Positions 15,996 to 24,506 of a DNA stretch of 53,279 nt are shown one piece after another. The notes under the pieces were generated by a model. It searched no databases. It saw nothing but the letters and a program-made list of their open reading frames with translations, and was not told where the DNA came from. Position numbers and translations under genes: made by a program. Origin of the DNA: an uncultured Adlercreutzia sp. (GTDB lineage Bacteria > Actinomycetota > Coriobacteriia > Coriobacteriales > Eggerthellaceae); assembly GCA_902478715.1 (NCBI GenBank), contig CABSMC010000006.1, positions 1 to 53,279 on the forward strand, written 5' to 3'. Positions within the stretch are counted from its first letter, which is position 1; the number at the start of each line of letters is the position of its first letter.

Positions 15996-16109
15996 GGGCA
16001 AAATGGCATACTTCTCGTAGTCGCCGATCGCGAAATCGCTCTGCAGTAAATCCCCCACCAGGCAAAATAGCATCAGCGGCAGAAATCGCACTGCAGAAAA
16101 CTACGAGAA
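15996..16109. repeat. Nested direct and inverted repeats upstream of the small acidic gene
   Basis: GGCAAAAT-R-GCAT occurs at 15996-16008 and 16060-16072, and GAAATCGC-W-CTGCAG at 16031-16045 and 16081-16095. CTTCTCGTAGT (16010-16020) and its exact reverse complement ACTACGAGAAG (16099-16109) enclose the set. The region lies between the metA stop and the 81-residue gene. Its function is unknown. Confidence 0.5.
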
Positions 16110-16164
16110 GCACCCTCTTTTGCTCATTTCGCGCAGACGGAAGCTGCCCGAACGCCCATCTCCC

Positions 16165-17091
16165 CTATTCCCTATCGCCGGCGCGGGTGATGTCGTAGGG
16201 GGTCGTTTGGTACACATAGTAGTTCAGCCAGTTGGTGTAGAGCAACTGGGCGCAGGAGAACCACGTGGAAACCGGTTCGCGCGTCGGGTCGTCGTCGGGG
16301 AAGTAGTGGGCCGGCACGGCGATGCTCATCCCCTTGGCGATGTCGCGGTCGTATTCCGCTTTCAGCGTCTCGCGGTCGTACTCGGGATGCCCGAACACAA
16401 AGAAGTTCTGCGAGTCGGTGGACTTCGCCACGTACACGCCGGCCTCGTCGGACACGGCGATCAGCTCGAGCGCGGGATGTGCCTCGATGTCGGCCGCCCG
16501 CACCTCGGTGAAGCGCGAATGGGGCGCGAAGAACCTATCGTCGAACCCGCGCACCAAAGGCGAGGTGCGCTTGACCACCTCGTGGGGGAACACGCCGAAC
16601 ATCTTCTCGGGCAGCTCGCGCTTGGGTACGCCGTAGTGGTAGTAAATGCCGGCCTGGGCGCCCCAGCAGATGTGCAGCGTGGAATGCACGTGGGTTTTCG
16701 ACCACTCCATGATCTCGCAGAGCTCCGGCCAGTAGTCCACTTCTTCGAATTCCAGCCGCTCCACCGGCGCCCCGGTGATGATGAGGCCGTCGAAATGCTC
16801 GTCGCGCACCGCATCGAAGGTGGTGTAGAAGGTCTCCAGGTGCTCGGCGGCCGTGTTCTTCGAGTCGTGGCTCACGGTTTGCAGAAGCTCCACTTCAACC
16901 TGCAGCGGCGTGTTCGACAGCTTCCGCAGAATCTGGGTCTCCGTGGTGATCTTGGTGGGCATGAGGTTCAGCAACAGCAACCGCAAAGGACGAATGTCCT
17001 GGTGCATGGCGCGATGCTCGGTCATGACGAAGATGTTCTCGTTCTCCAGCGCCGCCGTGGCCGGCAGCGCGTCGGGAATGCGAATGGGCAT
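16165..17091 (-). CDS. metA: Homoserine O-acyltransferase (MetA), probably acetyl-CoA specific
   Basis: A 308-residue cytosolic enzyme of the MetA/HTS family that acylates homoserine in methionine synthesis. The catalytic cysteine lies in H-I-C-W-G-A-Q-A-G and the His/Glu pair in F-G-H-P-E-Y-D. The specificity loop reads T-G-A-P-V-E: Glu at this place is known to favour acetyl-CoA, while Gly favours succinyl-CoA, so O-acetylhomoserine is the likely product despite the family name. That fits the O-acetylhomoserine sulfhydrylase gene (metY) directly upstream; the metY stop TAG forms part of the metA ribosome site (TAGGAGG). Confidence 0.95.
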   Translation of the reverse strand: MPIRIPDALPATAALENENIFVMTEHRAMHQDIRPLRLLLLNLMPTKITTETQILRKLSNTPLQVEVELLQTVSHDSKNTAAEHLETFYTTFDAVRDEHFDGLIITGAPVERLEFEEVDYWPELCEIMEWSKTHVHSTLHICWGAQAGIYYHYGVPKRELPEKMFGVFPHEVVKRTSPLVRGFDDRFFAPHSRFTEVRAADIEAHPALELIAVSDEAGVYVAKSTDSQNFFVFGHPEYDRETLKAEYDRDIAKGMSIAVPAHYFPDDDPTREPVSTWFSCAQLLYTNWLNYYVYQTTPYDITRAGDRE

Positions 17092-17099
17092 GCGTCCTC

Positions 17100-18383
17100 C
17101 TATTCCACGGCGGCCAGGGCCTGGTCGATGTCAGCGATGAGGTCGGCGGCGTCCTCGATGCCGCAGGACAGGCGGATGAGGTCGGCGCTGATGCCGGCCG
17201 CCTCGAGCTCGGCGTCGTTCATCTGGCGATGGGTCGCGTTGGCCGGGTGCAGCACGCAGGTGCGGGCATCGGCCACATGGGTGGCGATTTGGGCCAGGCG
17301 CAGGTTCTTCATGAACGTCTCGGCTGCCGCGCGCCCCCCGGCCACACCAAAGCTCACCACGCCGCAGGATCCGTCCGGCAGGTACTTCGCCGCCAGCGCC
17401 GCCTCGGAGTCGCCCGCAAGCGAGGGATGGCGCACCCAGGCCACCTTCGGGTGGGCCGCCAAGTGCTCTGCCACCGCGCGCCCGTTCTCTGCGTGTCGGG
17501 CCATGCGCAGATGCAGGCTCTCCAGACCCAGGTTGATGAGGAAGGCGTTCTGCGGCGACTGGATGGAGCCCAAGTCGCGCATGAGCTGGGCCGTGGCCTT
17601 GGTGATGTAGGCCCCGCCCAGACCAAACCGTTCGGTATAAGTCACACCGTGGTAGCTCTCATCCGGGGTGCACAGGCCGGGGTAGCGGTCCGGGTATCGG
17701 GTCCAGTCAAAGTTCCCGCTGTCCACAATGGCGCCCCCCACGCAGTTGGCGTGCCCGTCCATGTATTTGGTGGTGGAGTGGGTGACAATGTCCGCCCCCC
17801 ACTGGAAGGGCCGGCAGCCCACCGGGGTGGCAAAGGTATTGTCCACGATGAGAGGCACCCCATGGGCGTGGGCGGCGCGGGCAAACTTCTCAATGTCCAG
17901 AACAATGAGGGCGGGGTTGGCGATGGTCTCCCCAAACACCGCCTTGGTGTTGGGCTGGAAGGCGGCTTTAAGCTCCTCGTCGGTGCAGTGCGGATCGACG
18001 AAGGTGCACTCCAGGCCCATGCGCTTCATGGTGTGGGCGAACAGGTTGTAGGTGCCACCGTAGATGGCCGAGGAGGCCACCACATGATCGCCCGCGCCGG
18101 CAATGTTGAACACGGCGAAGAAGTTCGCCGCCTGGCCTGAGGAGGTGAGCATGGCCGCCGTGCCCCCTTCCAGCGCAGCGATCTTGGCCGCCACCGCGTC
18201 GTTGGTGGGGTTCGCCAGCCGCGTGTAGAAGTAACCGGACTCCTCCAGATCGAACAGGCGCCCCATGTGCTCGCTCGTATCGTACTTCCACGTGGTGTTC
18301 TGATAGATGGGCACCTGGCGCGGCTCGCCATCGCCGGGCCGCCAGCCGCCTTGCACGCAGATGGTTCCAATGCGCTCGTCCAT
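17100..18383 (-). CDS. metY: O-acetylhomoserine sulfhydrylase (MetY)
   Basis: A 427-residue PLP enzyme of the Cys/Met metabolism family. It converts O-acetylhomoserine and sulfide to homocysteine. The N-terminal I-G-T-I-C-V-Q-G-G-W and Q-N-T-T-W motifs and the PLP lysine in S-T-T-K-Y-M-D-G-H support MetY rather than cystathionine synthase; the full length of about 430 is also the MetY size. It starts at ATG 18383 with GGAG upstream and lies in one transcript with metA. A TATAAT-bearing promoter element lies 40-50 bases upstream. Confidence 0.94.
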   Translation of the reverse strand: MDERIGTICVQGGWRPGDGEPRQVPIYQNTTWKYDTSEHMGRLFDLEESGYFYTRLANPTNDAVAAKIAALEGGTAAMLTSSGQAANFFAVFNIAGAGDHVVASSAIYGGTYNLFAHTMKRMGLECTFVDPHCTDEELKAAFQPNTKAVFGETIANPALIVLDIEKFARAAHAHGVPLIVDNTFATPVGCRPFQWGADIVTHSTTKYMDGHANCVGGAIVDSGNFDWTRYPDRYPGLCTPDESYHGVTYTERFGLGGAYITKATAQLMRDLGSIQSPQNAFLINLGLESLHLRMARHAENGRAVAEHLAAHPKVAWVRHPSLAGDSEAALAAKYLPDGSCGVVSFGVAGGRAAAETFMKNLRLAQIATHVADARTCVLHPANATHRQMNDAELEAAGISADLIRLSCGIEDAADLIADIDQALAAVE

Positions 18384-18420
18384 GGAGGGCTCCTTTGCTG
18401 ATCTCTTGTCTCATAGAAGG

Positions 18421-18437
18421 GGTTCGCCCATTATAGG
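18421..18437 (-). promoter_or_regulatory. Probable metY-metA promoter with consensus -10
   Basis: The minus strand reads CCTATAATGGGCGAACC, with TATAAT at 18435-18430. No good -35 is seen at the usual distance, but a second CTATAA lies about 28 bases further upstream. The identical 17-mer occurs again at 49489-49505, before the YtxH gene. Confidence 0.5.
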
Positions 18438-18648
18438 GGCAACGGGCCCGTGCCCGTTATAGGAACTACCCAGCCAATGCCATCGGAAAAACCGAGGAAC
18501 GCGCTGCAACCGCAGGTCAAAGCAAAAACGGAACGGACCCCCGGATCGTCATACGACGTTCCAGGGGCCCGATTTTCTATCGGCTCGCTTTCGCAGCGCA
18601 CCCGTTTGCAAGGGGGTTTGGGGAAAGGCACCCTGCGAAAAGCGGCTT

Positions 18649-19584
18649 TTAGTAGAACATGAACACCGACGCACCCGCCGAGTAGAACACCATGCGCAGG
18701 CACACGGCACCCACGATGGCGCAGGCGAGGCCGACGCCGGCGAGGGGCACCGCGGGCGCACCCTTGCGACGGCCGAGAACCGCGCATACGACCGGCACCG
18801 CGCAGCCGATGACCACCACGCCTATCCAGAACAGCAGCGATGCTTCTCCGGACAGAATGTTCGCCGCCTCAGCAGGATTGGCGATGGGATAGTTGGGATG
18901 GGTCGGATCCCAATACAGACCCACCTCGGTAAAGGACGCCGCGCTCATCACGACCGACGCGCCCCATGCCACCGAGAGCACGGCGTTGGCGACGGCACCG
19001 ACCACACCGCTGGTGGCGAGCACCGATCCCGCTCGCGCGACCGCTTCCGTCGAAACGGCTTCCGGGGCATCCTCAGAAACACCTTCCGCAGCGGGGAAGA
19101 ACGCAGCCAAGAGCGTCGCCGTCAGCGGGCCGAAGAGGGCGGCGTTACCCAGGTAGGCCAGCCAAAGCAGGGGCGAATCCCAGGCCGGACGGGCCGCCAT
19201 GTTGTAAGAGTGGCTCATCACCACCACAAGCGCCACCGACACCACGATCGCGGCCACCGCCAGCCACCGGGGCACCACAGGCTCCGGCTTGCGCAGGTAC
19301 ACGAAGTACACCACCATCACCACCGCCATCAGCACGATGACGATAAGCTCCTGGGTAATGCCCGACGTGGGGTTGCCGAAGCCGTTGAAGATGCGATCCC
19401 AGTGCTCCAGATGGAAGAACACCGCGATGCCGCCCACGGCCAGCAGCACGACCGACGTCACCAGCGCGGGCATTTGCACCCGCTTGCCGCCGCCTGCCAA
19501 GGCAAGCACCGCTGCCGTTCCAAATACACCGGCCGACCACGCCATGAACAGCGTGAACAGAATAAGGGGCCATTGCATTTCCAT
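18649..19584 (-). CDS. DmsC-like membrane anchor subunit
   Basis: A 311-residue integral membrane protein with about eight hydrophobic segments, beginning M-Q-W-P-L-I-L-F-T-L-F-M-A-W-S-A-G as DmsC-type anchors do. In such complexes the anchor takes electrons from the quinol pool and passes them to the FeS subunit. It starts three bases after the FeS gene and is the third gene of the oxidoreductase operon. The acidic loop around residues 165-185 (S-E-D-A-P-E-A-V) is probably cytoplasmic or lineage specific. Confidence 0.87.
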   Translation of the reverse strand: MEMQWPLILFTLFMAWSAGVFGTAAVLALAGGGKRVQMPALVTSVVLLAVGGIAVFFHLEHWDRIFNGFGNPTSGITQELIVIVLMAVVMVVYFVYLRKPEPVVPRWLAVAAIVVSVALVVVMSHSYNMAARPAWDSPLLWLAYLGNAALFGPLTATLLAAFFPAAEGVSEDAPEAVSTEAVARAGSVLATSGVVGAVANAVLSVAWGASVVMSAASFTEVGLYWDPTHPNYPIANPAEAANILSGEASLLFWIGVVVIGCAVPVVCAVLGRRKGAPAVPLAGVGLACAIVGAVCLRMVFYSAGASVFMFY

Positions 19585-19587
19585 TGC

Positions 19588-20202
19588 CTACTCCTTTCCC
19601 CGCCAGGTGTGGTCGCGCAGGATATAGAGGAACGACGGCCTATTCCCCACATCGGTCAGCGTATGCACATCGTGCTCTCCGTCGAAGGGCTCGCAGAAGT
19701 CGCCCATCGTTTTCCCGCAAGGCCCGCGGAAGCTCTCGATGCCCTCGTCCAAATCGCCGAACCATTTGGCCATGCCCACGCAATTCGTCACGCACTGGGG
19801 CAGCTCGCCCTGGGCGATCTGCTGCTCGCAGAGGGTGCACTTCTCCACGACGCGCTCTTCCTCGTTCAGGTAGCGCACGCCGTAGGGGCAGCTCATGGCA
19901 CAGAACTGGCAGCCAATGCACTTGTCCTTGTCAATCTGCACCGTACCATCAGGCAGCTTATGGCTGGCGCCCGTGGGGCACACCTTCACGCATTCGGGGT
20001 TCTCGCAGTGCTGGCACTGTATGGGAAGGAAGTAGAAGTCGTGGCTCGGCACCTCGTCCTGGCCCGGCTCATTGGGGCCGATGCGCAGCACCTTGTTCCA
20101 GAAGCTGCCGATGGGCACATTGTTTACCATTTTGCACGCACCGTTGCAGGCCATACAGCCCACGCATCGGTTGCAGTCCACCGCAATGGCGTATCGAGTC
20201 AT
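19588..20202 (-). CDS. 4Fe-4S ferredoxin subunit (DmsB-like)
   Basis: A 204-residue electron-transfer subunit with four cysteine clusters: CNRCVGCMAC, CQHCENPECVKVCP, CIGCQFCAMSCP and a CTLC/C-V-T-N-C pair, the standard 4x[4Fe-4S] layout of DmsB/NrfC proteins. It links the quinol-oxidising anchor to the molybdenum subunit. It has no signal peptide of its own and would be co-exported with the Tat-bearing large subunit. Its ATG overlaps the large-subunit stop by four bases. Confidence 0.94.
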   Translation of the reverse strand: MTRYAIAVDCNRCVGCMACNGACKMVNNVPIGSFWNKVLRIGPNEPGQDEVPSHDFYFLPIQCQHCENPECVKVCPTGASHKLPDGTVQIDKDKCIGCQFCAMSCPYGVRYLNEEERVVEKCTLCEQQIAQGELPQCVTNCVGMAKWFGDLDEGIESFRGPCGKTMGDFCEPFDGEHDVHTLTDVGNRPSFLYILRDHTWRGKE

Positions 20203-23159
20203 CGCTCGTCCCTCCCTTCGTAAACCGGCGCCCAGTCCTTCAAGCGCGGGTCGTTGGCATCATGAATGATCTCCACCCCGTCATCGGAGCAGGGACATGG
20301 ATTGCCGAACGGCGAATTCTCTGGAGTGGCCTTGTACACCTTCACGGGATAGCCGCGCACCACCGACGCACCGCAATGGGGGTCATCGATATCGTTGTTG
20401 ACCAGCTGGTTGACCGCCGAGAGCCGCCAGCCGTGCTCGGGAGCGGGCATTTCCGGATACCACCACATATGCTCGGCGTTGATGACGCCGCGCGGAATAC
20501 CATAGTAGAGATCGACTGTTTGGCGAATCTTGCCTTGGGGGCTCTCGATCCACACCCAATCGCCCTGCTCGACGCCCCAGTCGGCCGCATCTTCTGGGTT
20601 GATTTCCACGCGCGGCACCGGCCACACCTCGCGGCACCAGGGCAGCTGGCGATGCTCGCTGTGGAAGTACACGGGGATGCGACGCCCCGTCAGGCAATGC
20701 ACGGGATACTCTTTCCAAAGCTCGGGATTCTTGTCCATCGTGTCGGGATGGGGACGATAATCGGGTAGCGCATCCTCAGCACCATGGTAGGTCTCCATAA
20801 TGGTGCACCAAATTTCCTGCTTCATGGTGGGCGTGTTGAATCCCGGAATAACATTCGATGGGGTGGGGTCTTCCGCCATCGACTTCTTCATAAAGCCAGT
20901 CTGGAATCGATAGTAGGTGCCCCAGTCGTCTGGACGCAGCTTCTTCACGTCCCACCAGCCGTTTTCCTGGAATTCCTCAACCAATTCCTTCCACGACGGA
21001 CCCACTTTGCGCACAGTGTGGTCGAGAATCTCCTCCATCGTGGGATAAGGGTTGTCTTCGTCCCAACCCCAGGGTAGCCCCGCGCGCTCGTACAGATCCT
21101 CGACGATCTGCGGATCGTAACGCGTATCGGCTGGAGGCTCCACGCAAGGTACGCACAGTCCCAGCGCGCCACCCGACCCCTGGCTCTGGCGCGGCGAGGG
21201 CACCTCCAGCCAGTGCTGAGCTGGCAACAGAACATCGGCCATTTCAGCGGTGGGATGGTGCCACAGGTCGATGTCGAACATGAAGTCCAGCTGGGCAAGG
21301 GTGTCCCACGCCATCGTGGTATTGCCCATGTTCAGAAAGTCTCCAGACTGGCACACGCATCCCTTCACCGGATAAGGCTCGCCCGTGACGCCCGCCTCCC
21401 AAACCGTATTGGCGTTCGCCCAGTTCGTCCACCACGCGAACAGCGGATGCGTGTCGCGCCCCAGTTGCTTCTCCATAATTTCCGGATGGAACTTCGGGTT
21501 ATCCAACAGGGGCGATTGGGGAAGGCTGTCGAAAGAGCCCATATACGTGACGTCTATCTTCGTGGAGCCGCGCTGACCGCCGGGGCCGTCGGTGTTCCCG
21601 GTAATAGCGGTGAGCAGCTCGATGGCCCGGCAATTCATGATGGCATTGCCGTGATGCTCTACCGCCAACTGGTACATGATACCGCCATTGCCCCAACGCG
21701 GATCTACCCGCGTGCCGTACACAAGGGCCGCTTCGGTCACCTTTCCCGCAGGAACTCCGGTGATGGATTCCGATTTCTCGGGCGCATATTCAGCGCAACG
21801 TTCAGCGAACTTCTGCCAAACGGGAATGGCTGTGTGCTTCGTGCCATCGGCGAAAGTTACTTCGAATGCCCCCTCGGTAGCAGGATCAATGGACTCGAAA
21901 TCATCTAGCTCGGGAGACCACGCCTGCATGTGGCCCTCCCGCACGTTCGCCTCTCCCCATTGACCCGGGAAGTTCTCCTTTGACCAATGCTCCTCGAAGC
22001 CGGATCCGTCATAGCGCTTGTAGGGCTTCTCCCCTTCCCAGATGCCGCACTCCGGATCGGTGGCGGGATCGTAGTCGGGATTGGCCTTTGCCTGGTCGGC
22101 CGAAGCGTTGAACCACTTCAACGAATTGGACGCCTTGTCCCACACCATGTACTTCCAGGGACTTCCGTCTTCCTGCAGATCCGCCTGGGTCAACAACTTG
22201 GTCTTCACCATTGTTGTGGCATTGTACGTATGAGGAATGGGCGGTCCTGAGGGCTCCTTATCATCTACCACAAGGAAGCACGCATTGGTCCAGCGCTTCA
22301 CGAACTTCCAATCCACCAGGTCATTCTCGATGATCACGTGACACATAGCCAGGGCGAGCGCTGCGTCGGTTCCGCCCTTCAGCGCCAGATGAATGTCCGC
22401 CTCCTTGCCCAGGTTTGTTGTGCGCGGATCCACCGAGATAAATGTCTGAGCCTGCATGGCCTCATCAACTACCGAGCGGCCGGCCTCATCATAGTTGGAG
22501 CCCTCGGGCGTGGAGGCCCAGATGGTGAACACTGGAGGCCGTTCCACCGTGGCCGACCAGCTGCGGTTGAATTCGGAGGTGAGTGCCGAAGCAAAGTGGC
22601 GCGGTCCCTTACACACCTGCCATGCCACCACGTTGTTAGGGGTCATGAACCAGCTATCATAGCCGTTGTAGGGGGACATGCTCCAGATACGCCCCGTGCC
22701 TCCCATGGTGAACAGCGACTGGCCACCGTATTTGTCCTTTACCTGCTGAACGCCGGCCACAATGATGTCCAGTGCCTCATCCCAGCTAATGCGCACCCAG
22801 CCTGGATCCTCTCCCTTGGGGTTGGTACGCTTCATTGGATGGTACAGGCGGTCAGGATGGTAGCACGCCTGCAGCGACGCGACCGACTTGTTGCAGCAGC
22901 TGCCCATGGTGTGGGGCGCTGTCTCGTCGCCCTCGATCTTTACGGCCCGGCCGTTCGCCACGGTCACCCACACACCGCACTCCATCTTCCCGCATCCGCG
23001 ACAGCAACTGCGAATGCGTTTGACTTCGCCCGCACCATCTGCGGCAGTGTGCGAAGTTTCGGCCAGAGCGCTTTCCGCATTCAGAACAAGATTCGCCGCA
23101 ACTGCCGTGACCGCCGCCGTTTTCAGGAAGCTCCGTCGGGACAAGTTCAATGAGCCCAT
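20199..23159 (-). CDS. Tat-exported molybdopterin oxidoreductase, possible catechol-dehydroxylase-like catalytic subunit
   Basis: A 986-residue DMSO-reductase-family catalytic subunit. The Tat motif S-R-R-S-F-L-K lies near the N-terminus. A [4Fe-4S] cysteine set (C-R-G-C-G-K-M-E-C and a later C-C-N-K-S) is followed by Y-H-P-D-R-L-Y-H-P-M-K-R and V-R-I-S-W-D-E-A, and the C-terminal molybdopterin-binding domain includes L-T-G-R-R-I-P-V-Y-F-H-S-E-H-R. The C-R-G-C-G-K-M-E-C and K-G-P-R-H-F-A stretches resemble the catechol dehydroxylase/acetylene hydratase-like branch seen in gut Eggerthellaceae (from memory). The substrate is unknown. With the DmsB- and DmsC-like subunits it forms a quinol-linked reductase outside the membrane. 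A LysR gene is divergent. Confidence 0.9.
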   Translation of the reverse strand: MGSLNLSRRSFLKTAAVTAVAANLVLNAESALAETSHTAADGAGEVKRIRSCCRGCGKMECGVWVTVANGRAVKIEGDETAPHTMGSCCNKSVASLQACYHPDRLYHPMKRTNPKGEDPGWVRISWDEALDIIVAGVQQVKDKYGGQSLFTMGGTGRIWSMSPYNGYDSWFMTPNNVVAWQVCKGPRHFASALTSEFNRSWSATVERPPVFTIWASTPEGSNYDEAGRSVVDEAMQAQTFISVDPRTTNLGKEADIHLALKGGTDAALALAMCHVIIENDLVDWKFVKRWTNACFLVVDDKEPSGPPIPHTYNATTMVKTKLLTQADLQEDGSPWKYMVWDKASNSLKWFNASADQAKANPDYDPATDPECGIWEGEKPYKRYDGSGFEEHWSKENFPGQWGEANVREGHMQAWSPELDDFESIDPATEGAFEVTFADGTKHTAIPVWQKFAERCAEYAPEKSESITGVPAGKVTEAALVYGTRVDPRWGNGGIMYQLAVEHHGNAIMNCRAIELLTAITGNTDGPGGQRGSTKIDVTYMGSFDSLPQSPLLDNPKFHPEIMEKQLGRDTHPLFAWWTNWANANTVWEAGVTGEPYPVKGCVCQSGDFLNMGNTTMAWDTLAQLDFMFDIDLWHHPTAEMADVLLPAQHWLEVPSPRQSQGSGGALGLCVPCVEPPADTRYDPQIVEDLYERAGLPWGWDEDNPYPTMEEILDHTVRKVGPSWKELVEEFQENGWWDVKKLRPDDWGTYYRFQTGFMKKSMAEDPTPSNVIPGFNTPTMKQEIWCTIMETYHGAEDALPDYRPHPDTMDKNPELWKEYPVHCLTGRRIPVYFHSEHRQLPWCREVWPVPRVEINPEDAADWGVEQGDWVWIESPQGKIRQTVDLYYGIPRGVINAEHMWWYPEMPAPEHGWRLSAVNQLVNNDIDDPHCGASVVRGYPVKVYKATPENSPFGNPCPCSDDGVEIIHDANDPRLKDWAPVYEGRDER

Positions 23160-23397
23160 TTCTCCTCCTTCTCTTTACTCGTGGGGTTTTCCCGCATGGA
23201 CCCGAGCCCGTACTCACGCATCTCCTCCCAGCAAATCGGACCGGTCGGCTACAATGCTGAGAGCGGCACTCGTCCAGCGGATTGTGCAATCAGTCTATCG
23301 CGCTGCTCCCAGTGATGGTGGTGCATTCTTTCTAGCCTTTACGCAGACCACGACGCCCTGTTGCGCAGCCGCCCAGCCTCATGCGCTCGCCTCCTAC

Positions 23398-23420
23398 GGT
23401 GATGTTGTATTTGCATCACC
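23398..23420. promoter_or_regulatory. Candidate LysR operator in the molybdoenzyme/LysR divergent region
   Basis: GGTGATG and CATCACC form a perfect 7-base inverted repeat around TTGTATTTG. Inside is the T-N11-A spacing that is the classic LysR-family box. It lies about 70 bases before the LysR gene and about 240 bases before the oxidoreductase. Nothing else in the 331-base divergent region (23160-23490) looks like a gene. Confidence 0.6.
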
Positions 23421-23490
23421 AATCCCATGAAGCCGCGCCACCGAACGGAGCCCTATGGCATACTGTTCATGGTTGAGGGAAAGAGGGGAT

Positions 23491-24432
23491 ATGGAAATAG
23501 AGCATCTACGAGAATTCGCCATCCTCGCACGCCACTTGAATTTTCGCGAGGCCGCAGCAGATCTGCACATCTCGCAATCGGCACTCAGCCGCCACATTGC
23601 CGCACTCGAGCAGTTCTACGGCACGGCCTTATTCAAGCGCGATCGCCACGCCGTCTATCTCACCGATGCCGGAGCCTTCCTTCTCGATTACGCCGAGCAA
23701 CTTTGGGAGCAGTTCTCCCTCTCCCGGGAGCATCTCCAGCGTCTTTTTTCCGGAGAGCGCCACCTGCGTATCAGCGGCATCGTCGGGCACCCGTCGTTTT
23801 ATCCTTACATCCTTAATGCGGAAACTCGCTTGCGTGCCGCCGATCCCACCGTCACCCTGCGGGTCGAGCGCAATACGAGCGCCTCGCTCCTCGAGCAAGT
23901 CGAGGCGTTGCAGAGCGATGAGACCGATTGCGCCCTGCTTCTCTCCTCCATTGCCAGCACCAGGGAGTCCTACGAAAACATAGAGAGCATCCGTCTGGGT
24001 CATGTCCCCGTGTCTCTCATCGTGCGACGCGACCATCCCCTTGCCCATGAGCCGCTTCTCACCGCTGACGCGCTCCAGAACGGCCGTTTCGTGCACTTTA
24101 CCGGCCCCGATTTCTCACCTTACTGGCACGTTTTCAGCCAGTTGCTCGATGAGGCCGAAATAACCTACACGACCGCACCCTACCCCGCCAACAGCGAGTA
24201 CGACATCATCCGGGCCATTGATGCCATGGGTACCGACCTCTATCTCTCGCCCCGGACTTCCATTCTACCCGCCATCGCCCAAAACCCCGATGCGGCCATC
24301 ATTCCCCTCGTCGGCGAAGAACTTACCCTGAACCTGGATTTGCTCTACCGCCCGGGGCACAAGGAAGATCTCGTGCGCCTGGTCGCTCCGTGCCTCGAAG
24401 ACGCCTTCGCCGCATTCGACGCAACTCTGTAG
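23491..24432 (+). CDS. LysR-family transcriptional regulator
   Basis: A 313-residue protein. ATG 23491 is chosen because the helix-turn-helix domain begins M-E-I-E-H-L-R-E-F directly there and AGAGGGG precedes it. Residues 1-60 are the DNA-binding domain (S-Q-S-A-L-S-R-H-I-A-A-L-E), followed by a linker helix and a two-lobed substrate-binding domain (about 92-300). Being divergent from the molybdoenzyme operon it probably controls that operon in response to its substrate. The palindrome at 23398-23420 is the natural binding site. Confidence 0.92.
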   Translation: MEIEHLREFAILARHLNFREAAADLHISQSALSRHIAALEQFYGTALFKRDRHAVYLTDAGAFLLDYAEQLWEQFSLSREHLQRLFSGERHLRISGIVGHPSFYPYILNAETRLRAADPTVTLRVERNTSASLLEQVEALQSDETDCALLLSSIASTRESYENIESIRLGHVPVSLIVRRDHPLAHEPLLTADALQNGRFVHFTGPDFSPYWHVFSQLLDEAEITYTTAPYPANSEYDIIRAIDAMGTDLYLSPRTSILPAIAQNPDAAIIPLVGEELTLNLDLLYRPGHKEDLVRLVAPCLEDAFAAFDATL

Positions 24433-24506
24433 GTGGGCACCGTCGGCCCACCCCGCACTTCACTCGGATCCCCGCGTGGCCGCGCATCCCCAGACTTACG
24501 GCGCCC

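Noticed and set aside
18384..18648. A SAM or other methionine riboswitch before metY
   Set aside because: No conserved riboswitch core or terminator pair could be recognised; only promoter-like elements are seen.
18898..20223. A 441-codon plus-strand frame over the DmsC- and DmsB-like genes
   Set aside because: It is an antisense shadow; the minus-strand genes have intact cysteine clusters and membrane helices.
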